Origin: Nocardia jiangxiensis NBRC 101359
GTDB lineage: Bacteria; Actinomycetota; Actinomycetes; Mycobacteriales; Mycobacteriaceae
Assembly (NCBI RefSeq): GCF_000308615.1
Contig: NZ_BAGB01000047.1
Location: forward strand, 124,001 to 188,000
DNA length: 64,000 nucleotides
Reading direction: 5' to 3'
Shown: piece by piece, positions 18,119-26,356 of the stretch
Position numbering within the stretch: position 1 is the stretch's first letter
Layout: the number at the start of each line of letters is the position of its first letter
Notes under the pieces: model-generated
What the model was told of the DNA's origin: nothing
Database searches by the model: none
Seen by the model: only the letters and a program-made list of their open reading frames with translations
Made by a program: the position numbers and the translations under genes

Positions 18119-19489
18119 TCATGGAAGCCATCCAGGTGGTTGGTACAGGTCTGCAAGCCATCCAGGCGGTGTGTACTGGTCCTGGGCCGCGAAGCTGCCC
18201 GGTGGCGGGATATCGCGCACCAGCCCCTGGATCGTAGTGAATTCCTCAGCGGATTCGTGTTGGTCGGCCTCGCGGTATGTCGTGGCCGCGTGCACCATTG
18301 CTTGTGCGGATTCGGTGAGTTCGCCGACGACTGTGGTCAACAGTCGGTCGAGTGTGTCCGCCGCCTCGTTGAACTTCTGCACCGCACTCGGGAACTGGTG
18401 ATCCACACCGACGATCCGCGCTGCCGAACAGACCCCCGCGGCGTTGCGGTACTGCTCAGCGGCTGCCGGCAGGGTGCGATACCCGGCGTTGTACAGCCGG
18501 ACGAGGTCGACGACAACCGGGTCGTCGGCGTCATCGAATCCCTGGACGTTCAGTTGAAACGCCGAGGACTGCAGGTGCGGGTCCTGTAGCCGAGCGAACG
18601 AGCTGCTGAAAGGCCCGGACTTGTCGAGGTCGGTCTCGAGTCCCCGTCCGATCTTCTGGTCGAACTCGGCGATGTTCCTATCGAGTCCGTCCAACGCCGT
18701 CCACGCGTTATGGATGAGCTCCGATGCGACTTGCGGGTTTGTGCCCGAGTCCGCAAGGCCGATGGGTTCCTTCGGGAAAGGAGACTTCGATTCCGTGATT
18801 ATGCCGAAGGCAGTCCCGGTAGCGCTGAGCAGTATATCGGCGAAGTCAATTTCAGGTTCGAACACTCCGGCGAATACCTGGACCGCGCCGATGAGGATCC
18901 CGGCGAATCCGATAGTCGTATTGCCATCTGGTTCGTACGAACCGGGCGGCACCCCAGCGTCACCCCCTCCGCCGAGAAATCGAATCATTTCCTTGCAGAT
19001 CCACAGGACGGATTCCTTGGCCTGCTCGACCGCATCAGCGAGCGCCTTCGCGCTGATGGCCAATTCTCGAGCGCACAGGCCGTGGACTTGAGCGGTTGGC
19101 TGGAACAGATTCAGGAAATTATCGCAGAATGCCTTCGCCCCCTGACCTTGCCACAGCCCATAGTGGATCATTCTCCCCACATCGTTGACATTCGCGACGG
19201 CCCGTGCGATACAACAGAACGCGGAAAAACTCACCGGCGACGTCCACTGATCCGAGGAAACAGTGAACTGATCAGCAACCTGAGCCAGATCGGGTCCGTC
19301 CAGCGAATAGTACCCGCGGAATCGAGCAATGAGGCATGATAGATCACTATTGAAATCCCTCACCACCTGCTGAGTCTGCTCTGGAGACAACGCGGATGGT
19401 TGGGACATATTATACTCGAATGTACTGTCGGCCAGTTGCCCAAGCTTGGTAAGCAGCGGCTCCAGCTCATCGTACAATGACATTACCAT
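18119..19489 (-). CDS. ESX-like (type VII) putative secreted protein
   Basis: 456 residues, hypothetical. The N-terminal half is helical and contains WQGQGAKAFCDNFL, a WXG-like turn. A Gly-rich linker and hydrophobic segment TTIGFAGILIGAVQVFAGVF follow. The C-terminal half includes a second helical hairpin FNEAADTLDRLLTTVVGELT and ends ATTYREADQHESAEEF, where YREAD fits the YxxxD/E type VII export signal. The tail has two PPGWL copies. ATG 19489 is preceded by TGAGGAAC. Base composition appears lower in GC than its neighbours. No ESX machinery is in the window. It may be the N-terminal portion of an ESX effector without a visible toxin domain. Confidence 0.62.
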   Translation of the reverse strand: MVMSLYDELEPLLTKLGQLADSTFEYNMSQPSALSPEQTQQVVRDFNSDLSCLIARFRGYYSLDGPDLAQVADQFTVSSDQWTSPVSFSAFCCIARAVANVNDVGRMIHYGLWQGQGAKAFCDNFLNLFQPTAQVHGLCARELAISAKALADAVEQAKESVLWICKEMIRFLGGGGDAGVPPGSYEPDGNTTIGFAGILIGAVQVFAGVFEPEIDFADILLSATGTAFGIITESKSPFPKEPIGLADSGTNPQVASELIHNAWTALDGLDRNIAEFDQKIGRGLETDLDKSGPFSSSFARLQDPHLQSSAFQLNVQGFDDADDPVVVDLVRLYNAGYRTLPAAAEQYRNAAGVCSAARIVGVDHQFPSAVQKFNEAADTLDRLLTTVVGELTESAQAMVHAATTYREADQHESAEEFTTIQGLVRDIPPPGSFAAQDQYTPPGWLADLYQPPGWLP

Positions 19490-19822
19490 CGAACGAGTTC
19501 CTCAATATAGAGTTTTAGTTTCTCCCGTGGAGATTAAAAGTCACCCGGGCGCAAGACCCACTGTCTCGGCCCGCCTGACAATGGCGACAACAAGCACTGA
19601 AACACACCTCACGCTTCGTCGCCTGCGTAGCCATGCCCGCCCACGTGCCCCCGACCCCATCGACAGATGTGCCGAAATCCTCTCCCTCACATTGCAAATG
19701 GTACATCCGCGCGGGCGAATTGCCCAGAGCCCCGAAAATAGGGGCAACGCCGCATCGAAACCGCCCTCGGATTCATAAATATCCGCCGACTGGCGGATAT
19801 TTCCACTTTCCACACTGCCATA
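19490..19822. other. 333-bp intergenic stretch, A/T-richer
   Basis: Upstream of the ESX-like gene. It holds the likely promoter of that gene near 19500-19520 and, at about 19776-19803, the short inverted sequence ATATCCGCC...GGCGGATAT (loop GACT), a compact hairpin. No coding sequence is supported. Confidence 0.45.
19778..19799. terminator. Compact hairpin between IS remnant and ESX-like gene
   Basis: AATATCCGCC and GGCGGATATT pair around a short GACT/TGAC centre in an A/T-rich setting, giving 9 to 10 base pairs. It lies 23 bp beyond the end of the IS5-type remnant on the minus strand and could be a terminator or an IS-derived repeat. The exact limits are approximate. Confidence 0.4.
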
Positions 19823-20204
19823 TCATGGACGCTTATTCAGCAGCACTTTTGTGGAAGTCCATCGGATCTTGTTTATCGCGGTGTTGAACTCCTTCTGCGA
19901 GTCGAGAAGCTTTCCACCGGGCGGCTTGCGGAATGGCGTGATCATGCCGCTTCCGAGATATCCCTTGTCCGCCGGCGACAATCCCGACTCGAGTCCGTCG
20001 AGGACTCCGGACCTGGTCAGGCAGAAGCTGTCGTGGTGGTTGCCGTCGATCGGGTCGGAGATCCATACCAGGTTGCCGTGCAGGTCGCACGCGACCTGCA
20101 CGTTCATGCCCGTGGCTGTTGGGGGCACAGGTCATTTGCAGCTGCAGGCGGTGATGCGGGCCGACCTCGAGCCGTCCCTGCACAGCGATTCGACCGGCAT
20201 CCAC
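19823..20204 (-). pseudogene. IS5-family transposase remnant (DDE_Tnp_4 type)
   Basis: The main frame reads MNVQVACDLHGNLVWISDPI then DGNHHDSFCLTRSGVLDGLE and SPADKGYLGSGMITPFRKPP, a DDE_Tnp_4-type IS5 transposase core with the DGNHHD motif and the DKGY motif. The part upstream of residue 1 continues in another frame (LQLQMTCAPNSHGHERAG region), so a frameshift separates the halves. The N-terminal HTH and the terminal repeats are not visible. It is oriented opposite to the IS5-type remnant at 7330. Confidence 0.8.
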
Positions 20205-20517
20205 GCCACCGTACGAATGTGCCTGGGTAACAACGTCAGTCAGGTCGCTGTCCTTGTCATCGACGAGGCGCTGGATGCGACCGATACAGGCGAACGCGGT
20301 AGGGCGTGCCAGGAGTTTCCTGGACTCCCTGACGTTGAACGTCTACACGCATCCGTGGCCGGATCAGAATGCTCACACGAGGGACGCAATCGAGAGTGTC
20401 TTCACCCGCCCCGAGGGGGATACCCCAGTAGGGCACCCCCTCGAAACGGGGCTCTTTCAGATCTGGAAGGGGGCCAAAAGGGGACGGAGGCCGCCTCCTG
20501 ACCCCGGAACCCCCCTG
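20205..20517. other. 313-bp stretch: second gene remnant and GC-rich hairpins
   Basis: On the minus strand at about 20205-20350 a frame reads ESRKLLARPTAFACIGRIQR then LVDDKDSDLTDVV, plausible protein that may be the 5' part of the adjacent transposase or of another lost gene. From 20408 onward the DNA is G/C-run rich and folds into hairpins downstream of the acyl-CoA dehydrogenase gene. Confidence 0.4.
20408..20452 (-). terminator. Hairpin downstream of the acyl-CoA dehydrogenase gene
   Basis: CGAGGGGG (20412-20419) pairs with CCCCCTCG (20436-20443) around a 16-base loop, extended by GCCCCG against CGGGGC with an AAA bulge. It lies 66 bases after the minus-strand stop. It has no strong U tract, so it would be a GC-rich actinomycete-style terminator. 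Assignment is by position and structure only. Confidence 0.5.
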
Positions 20518-21663
20518 TCAGGCAAGTTTCAGCGAACGCCCGATGATCTCCTTCATGATCTCGGTCGTGCCGCCGTAGATGGTCTGGACGCGGGCGTCCA
20601 TGTAGGCCTTGGCGATGGGGTATTCGCGCATGTAGCCGTAGCCGCCGTGGAGTTGCAGGCACTTGGTGATGAGGTCGAGTTCTTCCTCGGTGCTCCACCA
20701 CTTGGCCATGGCGGCCTCCTCGACGGTGAGTTTGCCGTCGTTGAGGGCCTCGATGCACTTGTCGACCAGGACGCGGACCGCGGTGGTCTTGGTGGCGAGT
20801 TCGGCCATGACGAAGCGGGTGTTCTGCTGGGCGCCGATGGGCTTGCCGAAAGCCTTGCGGTCGCGGACGTACTGGATGGTCATGTCCAGGCAGCCCTCCA
20901 TGGCCGCGGCGGCCATCACGGCGATGGACAGCCGCTCCTGCGGGAGGTTCTGCATGAGGTGGATGAAGCCCATCCCCTCGGTGCCCAGCAGGTTCTTGCC
21001 GGGAACCCGGACGTCGGTGAAGCTCAGCTCGGCGGTGTCCTGCGCCTTGAGGCCGATCTTGTCCAGATTGCGACCGCGCTCGAAACCGGGCATACCGCGC
21101 TCGACGACCAACAGCGAGAAGCCCATCGACCCCTTCTCCGGATCGGTCTGGGCGACCACGATCACTATGTCGGAGTTGATGCCGTTGGTGATGAATGTCT
21201 TGGCGCCGTTGAGGATCCAGTCGTCGCCGTCCTTGACCGCGCGGGTCTTGATCCCCTGCAGATCCGACCCGGTGCCGGGTTCGGTCATGGCGATGGCGGT
21301 GATGATCTCACCGGAACAGAAACCGGGCAGCCAGCGCTGCTTCTGCTCCTCGTTCGCCAGTTCCAGCAGATAGGGGGCGATCACGTCGTTGTGCAGCGTG
21401 AATCCCAGGCCCGAGTACTGCCCCTTGGCGGTCTCCTCGGTGATGATCGCGTTGTAGCGGAAGTCCTTCACACCGCCGCCGCCGAACTCCTCGGGCACGG
21501 CCATGCCCAGGAATCCCTGCTTACCGGCCTCGAGCCAGACCTGCCGGTCGACGACGCCCTCCTGCTCCCACTGCGCATGGTTCGGTGCGACGTACTGCTC
21601 GAGAAATTTGCCGTACGACTCCCGGAACAGGTCGTGCTCCGGTTCGAAAAGGGTGCGCTCCAC
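20518..21663 (-). CDS. fadE20: Long-chain acyl-CoA dehydrogenase (FadE20-like)
   Basis: 381 residues. It catalyses FAD-dependent alpha-beta desaturation of acyl-CoA in beta-oxidation. MTEPGTGSDLQGIKT and WILNGAKTFITNG are the flavin/substrate segments; QLHGGYGYM and IYGGTTEIMKEIIGRSL close the C-terminal domain. The position of the usual MCAD catalytic Glu is Gly (YGGT), but the LCAD/IVD-type Glu is present at about residue 256 in AAAAMEGCLD, so it is an LCAD-type enzyme. GTG 21663 has an ideal AAGGAGG 6 bases upstream. In mycobacteria fadE20 sits beside hflX; here four genes separate them. Confidence 0.9.
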   Translation of the reverse strand: MERTLFEPEHDLFRESYGKFLEQYVAPNHAQWEQEGVVDRQVWLEAGKQGFLGMAVPEEFGGGGVKDFRYNAIITEETAKGQYSGLGFTLHNDVIAPYLLELANEEQKQRWLPGFCSGEIITAIAMTEPGTGSDLQGIKTRAVKDGDDWILNGAKTFITNGINSDIVIVVAQTDPEKGSMGFSLLVVERGMPGFERGRNLDKIGLKAQDTAELSFTDVRVPGKNLLGTEGMGFIHLMQNLPQERLSIAVMAAAAMEGCLDMTIQYVRDRKAFGKPIGAQQNTRFVMAELATKTTAVRVLVDKCIEALNDGKLTVEEAAMAKWWSTEEELDLITKCLQLHGGYGYMREYPIAKAYMDARVQTIYGGTTEIMKEIIGRSLKLA

Positions 21664-21834
21664 GCCAACCTCCTTGTGACCACATGGGCTACCTCGCCTC
21701 TGCCCATACGGTACATGGAAGTCGAATCACCGTTTACTTCGATCCTGGAAAAAGTAGTCCCAACTGCGTGACACGGTGGTCAGGCGACGAGAGCGGCCAT
21801 CCGAACCGCGGTAAACCTTCCCGTAGCGCGGGCG

Positions 21835-22707
21835 CTACAGGCCGATCGACCCGCGCACCCGGCCCCACAGGGTCCTGCCGCGGTCACGCTCCCGCTCGGC
21901 GAACAGGAAACGCAACTCCTCCTCGAGCGCCTTGCGCACCACCGCCTGCAGATCCTCGGCGGCCTTGTCCAGATCCGGGGCGTCGGCCCACGGGGTGGTC
22001 TCGATGGGTGTGCCCGCCGCGTAGTAGAACCGCTCGGGTTTGGGCAGCAGCGTCCGGCCCAGGCCACGAACCAGCGGCGGCGTCAGATTGCCGCGCATGC
22101 CCAGCGCCTGCACGAGCATCCGCACCGGGCGCATGGCCAGATCGTCGCCGTCGAAGATGATGTCGTAGACGTCGTCCGCGCCGATCATCGCCAACGGCAC
22201 GATCGGCGCGCCGGTCTCGATCGCCATCCGCGCGAAACCGGTGCGGCCCTCCCATTTGAGGACGTACTTCTCCCCCTTGCGACGCACGGCCTCGCGCCCG
22301 CCGCCCGGGAAGACCAGCACCATCTCCCCCTCTTCGAGCAGCGTGCGGCAATTCTCGCGATTGCCCCGCACGCACCCGATACTTTGCAGCAGATGCCGCA
22401 CACCCGGCACCGTGATCAGCACGTTCTCGGCGAGACCGCGCAGCAGCCGCCCTCGCGTGCGCGCGAGTTCGGGCCACAGCACCGGGGTATCGATGCCCAG
22501 GAAATTGTGGTTGCCCACCAGGAGCACCGGCCCGTCCGCGGGAATGTTGTCCAATCCGTGGAATACCGGACTGGTCCATGCCCGCATCGGCGCCGCGAAC
22601 GCCTCGAGTCTTCGAATATCGCTCTCGGTCAACGACATTCGTAGCGGCGCGCCATCCGTCAACGTACCGTCGGCGGTAGCCGTCGCTACCGGCTCGATTT
22701 CGGACAA
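21835..22707 (-). CDS. Lysophospholipid acyltransferase-family protein
   Basis: 290 residues, PlsC-type fold (PF01553). VLLVGNHNFLGIDTPVLWP carries the active-site His in the HxxxGxD variant of the acyltransferase motif seen in the TMEM68/diacylglycerol-acyltransferase-like branch. VLVFPGGGREAVRRKGE is the glycerol-phosphate-binding segment, and PIVPLAMIGADDVYDI a later block. The start is TTG 22707, decided by a strong GGGAGGA 4 bases upstream. It lies between an acyl-CoA dehydrogenase and an acyl-CoA ligase gene on the same strand, fitting membrane or storage lipid acylation. The acceptor is unknown. Confidence 0.84.
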   Translation of the reverse strand: MSEIEPVATATADGTLTDGAPLRMSLTESDIRRLEAFAAPMRAWTSPVFHGLDNIPADGPVLLVGNHNFLGIDTPVLWPELARTRGRLLRGLAENVLITVPGVRHLLQSIGCVRGNRENCRTLLEEGEMVLVFPGGGREAVRRKGEKYVLKWEGRTGFARMAIETGAPIVPLAMIGADDVYDIIFDGDDLAMRPVRMLVQALGMRGNLTPPLVRGLGRTLLPKPERFYYAAGTPIETTPWADAPDLDKAAEDLQAVVRKALEEELRFLFAERERDRGRTLWGRVRGSIGL

Positions 22708-22767
22708 GAATCCTCCCTGCAGGCCGTTCGAATGCCGCCATGGTAACGACGCCGGCTGAGAGGATTC

Positions 22768-24423
22768 TCAGAGCAGACGCTGCCGATCGTGCGCGGCGAA
22801 TTCGGCCTCGAGCGCGGATCTGCCCGGCTCGGTCAGCGCGGCGTACTCGGGTGCACCGCGCCCGGACCAGCGGTACACCGCCTCGTCGGTACGCCAGCCC
22901 TGTTCCTGAAGCTGCCGTTTGAGCACCTTGTTCGAACCGGTCACCGGCAGATTCGCCGAGACCCGCAAGAGGCGCGGGGTCCCCTTGGTCCCGAGATCGT
23001 CTTGGGCACAGAGGAATTCGGCGAATTCACGCAGATCGAACAAGGCCGGATCGGCGACCTCGACCGCCGCCATCACCTGATCGCCCGAGCGCGGATCGGG
23101 CACGCCGTAGACCGCCGCGGCGATCACCGCGGGATGACGGCGCAGCACCCGTTCGATCATCAGCGCCGAGGTGTTCTCCCCGTCCACCCGAATCCAGTCG
23201 CCCTTGCGACCGGCGAAGTACAGGAATCCGCCGGTATCGATGTAACCCAGATCACCGGTCCAGTACCAGCCGTTACGGATGCGTTCGGCGTCGGCGACGT
23301 CGTTCTTGTAGTACCCCTCGAAGGACAGCGCACCCGCCTTGTCGACCATCTCGCCGATCGCCTCGTCGGGATTGCGGACCCGGCCGTATTCGTCCAGTTC
23401 GGCGCGGAGGCATTCGGTCAGCGTGTCCGGGTGGACGACCGCGACCCCGGCATGTGCGGGACGGCCCAGGGCACCGGGCGGCGAGTGCGGATCCAGCGCG
23501 ACCATGCCGGAACCTTCGCTCGAGCCGTAGCCCTCGAACAGTTCCGCGCCGAAGCGGCGGCGGAATTCGGCCTGGTCCGCCGTCGACGCCTCGGTGCCGA
23601 ACCCACGGGTCAGGCGGTTGTCGGCATCGTCGGGCGTCTCGGGCGTGGCCATCAGGTAGCCCAGTGCCTTGCCCACATAGGTGAAGAAGGTCGCGCCGTA
23701 GTACCGGATATCCGGAAGGAATTGGGACGCAGAGAATTTCGGCGTCAGACAGACCGTCGCCCCGACCGCCAGGGCCGGGGACCACAGCGCCATGATGGCG
23801 TTGCCGTGGAACAGCGGCATACAGCAGTACTCGACGTCCTCGCGGATATGCCCGAATTTCTCGACCGCCGCGTACGCCACCCGGGTCAGGCGGCCCTGGG
23901 AGCATTTGACCGCCTTGGACATCCCGGTGGTTCCGGAGGTGAACAGCAACAGCAGCAGCGAGTCCGGTCCCCCGACGGCCTCCGGTTCGCACCGATGCTC
24001 CCGCACCGCGCGCCCGTACTCCGGATCGTCGACCAGCAGAAACCGGTCCAGCGACAGTCCGGTATCCAGATCCCGCAGCCGTGCCAGCCCGGCGGAATCG
24101 GTGACGATGAGCTGGCAGTCGGTGTACCGGATGTCCGCGCCGAGCTGTTCGGTGCCGCGGGTGGGATTGATGCCGACCACGGTCGCGCCCGCCAATGCCG
24201 CCGCGCCGAGCCAGAACACGAAATCCGGCACGTTCTCCAGCAGCACGCCGATGTGGAAAGGGCCGTCGCGGCGCAGGTCCCGGGCCAGCGCCGCGCGCGC
24301 CGCCGATTCCAGCACCACCTCGTCCCAGGTCCAGGTGGCGGTGCGGGACAGCAGGCCGGGCCGGTCGTCGCCCAGCCGATCCAGCAGCATCGTCGCGATA
24401 TCGGTGCGCAGGTGGTCGGTCAT
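22768..24423 (-). CDS. Fatty acyl-CoA synthetase/AMP-binding enzyme (FadD17-like)
   Basis: 551 residues, adenylate-forming enzyme that activates a carboxylic acid to acyl-CoA. Core motifs: LLFTSGTTGMSKAVK (P-loop A3), LFEGYGSSEGSG (A5), WYWTGDLGYIDTGGFLYFAG (A7/A8), and GSNKVLKRQL, which includes the C-terminal catalytic Lys (A10). The N-terminal half resembles mycobacterial FadD17, a guess from overall look. ATG 24423 is preceded by a GAGGTCGAG. It is 60 bp from the acyltransferase and 36 bp from the SnoaL-like gene, so the run is probably one operon. The chain length of the substrate is unknown. Confidence 0.86.
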   Translation of the reverse strand: MTDHLRTDIATMLLDRLGDDRPGLLSRTATWTWDEVVLESAARAALARDLRRDGPFHIGVLLENVPDFVFWLGAAALAGATVVGINPTRGTEQLGADIRYTDCQLIVTDSAGLARLRDLDTGLSLDRFLLVDDPEYGRAVREHRCEPEAVGGPDSLLLLLFTSGTTGMSKAVKCSQGRLTRVAYAAVEKFGHIREDVEYCCMPLFHGNAIMALWSPALAVGATVCLTPKFSASQFLPDIRYYGATFFTYVGKALGYLMATPETPDDADNRLTRGFGTEASTADQAEFRRRFGAELFEGYGSSEGSGMVALDPHSPPGALGRPAHAGVAVVHPDTLTECLRAELDEYGRVRNPDEAIGEMVDKAGALSFEGYYKNDVADAERIRNGWYWTGDLGYIDTGGFLYFAGRKGDWIRVDGENTSALMIERVLRRHPAVIAAAVYGVPDPRSGDQVMAAVEVADPALFDLREFAEFLCAQDDLGTKGTPRLLRVSANLPVTGSNKVLKRQLQEQGWRTDEAVYRWSGRGAPEYAALTEPGRSALEAEFAAHDRQRLL

Positions 24424-24459
24424 CTCGACCTCGCTTTCCCTCAGCCGTTCTCCGGTCGG

Positions 24460-25011
24460 TTACGAATCCGCGTGCACGAGTTCGATATACGTCTGCGGCA
24501 ATTCCTCCCGCGACAGCTTGCGGATCTCGGCCGGACCCGAATGATAGGAATCCTCACCGATGATCGCCCCGTGCTCGTCGATCGGCCACAGCAGCAGCTG
24601 CCGGAACACGATCAGATAGTCCGCGGCCGGGTCGTCCACCGGGAAGCCCAGCTGTGCGGCGTACGCGCCCGGATAGATCTGTCGCAGGAAACCCTCGGTG
24701 ACCACGCAGTGGTCGTCGACCACCAGCCGATCGATCTCGAATTCCAGTATGTTGGAACGACTTTCGACGAACGCCTGATAGTAGTCCCGGACCCCGGCAT
24801 ACGTCTTCGGGCCGACGTCCCGGCCGTCGTTCCAGAAGTGATAGTCCGGCTCGGGCGTCAGCGTGCGCATGAGTCCGTCCAGATCGGGCACGGCCTCGGC
24901 CTTCATATGCTCGATGACGATGCGCAGCACGCGACGATGCCGTTCGTCGGTGGTCTCGGCCAGCCGCTTCTCCAGCGGGGCCCAGGTGCGGTCCGGATCG
25001 ATGACAGCCAT
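24460..25011 (-). CDS. SnoaL-like/NTF2-fold protein
   Basis: 183 residues, cone-shaped NTF2/SnoaL fold often found in polyketide cyclases, ketosteroid isomerases and small hydrolases. HMKAEAVPDLDGLMRTLTPE is the first helix region; YHFWNDGRDVGPKTYAGVRD and YYQAFVESRSNILEFEID give the curved sheet. LLLWPIDEHGAIIGEDSY follows. Polar residues (His, Asp, Tyr) face the pocket, but no specific catalytic set can be assigned. ATG 25011 has AAGGAG 11 bases upstream. It lies in the fadD/fadE run, so it may act on a lipid or steroid-like intermediate. Confidence 0.78.
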   Translation of the reverse strand: MAVIDPDRTWAPLEKRLAETTDERHRRVLRIVIEHMKAEAVPDLDGLMRTLTPEPDYHFWNDGRDVGPKTYAGVRDYYQAFVESRSNILEFEIDRLVVDDHCVVTEGFLRQIYPGAYAAQLGFPVDDPAADYLIVFRQLLLWPIDEHGAIIGEDSYHSGPAEIRKLSREELPQTYIELVHADS

Positions 25012-25052
25012 TGTGCGACACTCCTTTTCGGGTCATCGGGTGTGCTCGGAGA

Positions 25053-26252
25053 TCATCGCCGATCACCCGCGCCCGGATCATCCGCCGCACGTCGGCGGAA
25101 TGCGTCGCCGGACCCGACACGCGTCGGGTCACCGCACGCCAGCTCGGCCGAGGACAGTGCGAGGCGGCGCACGGTCAGCACCAGCGTCGCGCAGAACCGA
25201 TCCAGCGCCTGGTCCACATTCCAGCCCATGACCGATTCGACGTGCGCGATCCGCGCGGCGACCGTGCTGTGATGCAGATGAAGTTCCGCGGCCGTGCGGC
25301 GCAGCGAACCGAAGACGCAGAACGCCTCGAGCGTGTCGACGGCCAACGCACCCGCCTCGGTCTCGGCGAATCCGTTGATACGCACCATATCTGCCGTTCC
25401 CAGCAGGCGCTGCACCGGCAGATCGGCCAGCAACTCCAGCGACCCCAGTCGCTCGAAGGCGACCACCCGGCGGCCCTGCCACGTCGAGGAGGCGAAGCGC
25501 AGCGCCCGCCGCGCCTGCTCCCAGGACGACGCCGCCGCGAGCGGCGCCACTCGTTCCCCGATGCCGACCCGCGGCCCGGCCGCCCCCGATCGGAAGGACG
25601 GAAACGACTGCACCACAGCCGAATTCAGATCATCCGAGATCTGCCGAATCGGACCGGAATCGAGCACCAGCACCGCGGTCGTCGCACCGATGACGGCGGA
25701 TCTGACCACCGACATCCGTTCGGCGATGATCCGCACCGCATCCTGGGTAGCCGGACCCGTCACCGCGAACACCCGCACCGCGCGTTCGGGATCGATACCC
25801 AGCAGCCGCAGGGCCCGCACCCGATCCTCGCGCCGCTCCTTCTCGGACAGCACGACCTCGAGCAGGGCCGGATCGTCCAGATGCAGCGGGCCCGACAGCG
25901 ACAACCGCACGGCCACCATCAGCAGGCAGTGCCGCAACCGATCCAGCAGCACCGGATGCAGCGGGTGCACGGAACCCACCGGTTCGAGCCACACCGCCGG
26001 ATCCGCGCCGAAGGCATCCGGCGGGGAGGCACCCGGCACGAGCCGCCCGGACGCGTCGTACCGGATCGTCGTCCCGGACGACCACACCGCACCGACCGGG
26101 CATTCCGCCAGCAACGCCGCGGCCCGGACCACGGTGTCGGCGTTGGCGGCGGATTCGTCGAAACGGTCGAAATACCCGACGACGCGCAGCACCGCGGAAG
26201 GATCCGCGCCCAACGCCGACAGCCGCGGAACCTCACCACCCGGCACAGACAC
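25053..26252 (-). CDS. PucR-family transcriptional regulator
   Basis: About 400 residues. The N-terminal part is a variable sensor. The centre has a CdaR-GGDEF-like segment (GIGERVAPLAAASSWEQARR then ALRFA). The C-terminal PucR HTH reads FCVFGSLRRTAAELHLHHST followed by VAARIAHVESVMGW, a classic match. GTG 26252 is proposed because the longer TTG start at 26300 has no ribosome-binding site; the exact start is uncertain. It lies 41 bp upstream of the SnoaL-like gene on the same strand and probably activates the lipid operon downstream. The effector is unknown. Confidence 0.84.
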   Translation of the reverse strand: MSVPGGEVPRLSALGADPSAVLRVVGYFDRFDESAANADTVVRAAALLAECPVGAVWSSGTTIRYDASGRLVPGASPPDAFGADPAVWLEPVGSVHPLHPVLLDRLRHCLLMVAVRLSLSGPLHLDDPALLEVVLSEKERREDRVRALRLLGIDPERAVRVFAVTGPATQDAVRIIAERMSVVRSAVIGATTAVLVLDSGPIRQISDDLNSAVVQSFPSFRSGAAGPRVGIGERVAPLAAASSWEQARRALRFASSTWQGRRVVAFERLGSLELLADLPVQRLLGTADMVRINGFAETEAGALAVDTLEAFCVFGSLRRTAAELHLHHSTVAARIAHVESVMGWNVDQALDRFCATLVLTVRRLALSSAELACGDPTRVGSGDAFRRRAADDPGAGDRR

Positions 26253-26356
26253 CTCGCACCAGCACTCTCCACTTCGGCCGATATCAGACCAGCGTGGCAA
26301 GACCGATGCGGGTTCCGCCAGAAGTCACCGACTCAGTGGGACTCGGCCTTGTGCGA

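Noticed and set aside
17935..18237. A short plus-strand frame starting MEAAVLVVDGVADFG
   Set aside because: Overlaps the 3' end of the ESX-like gene and becomes repeat-derived shadow; no ribosome-binding site or recognised family.
22789..25272. An 827-residue plus-strand open frame over fadD and SnoaL-like genes
   Set aside because: Antisense to genes with strong family motifs; Gly/Arg/Gln-rich shadow sequence.
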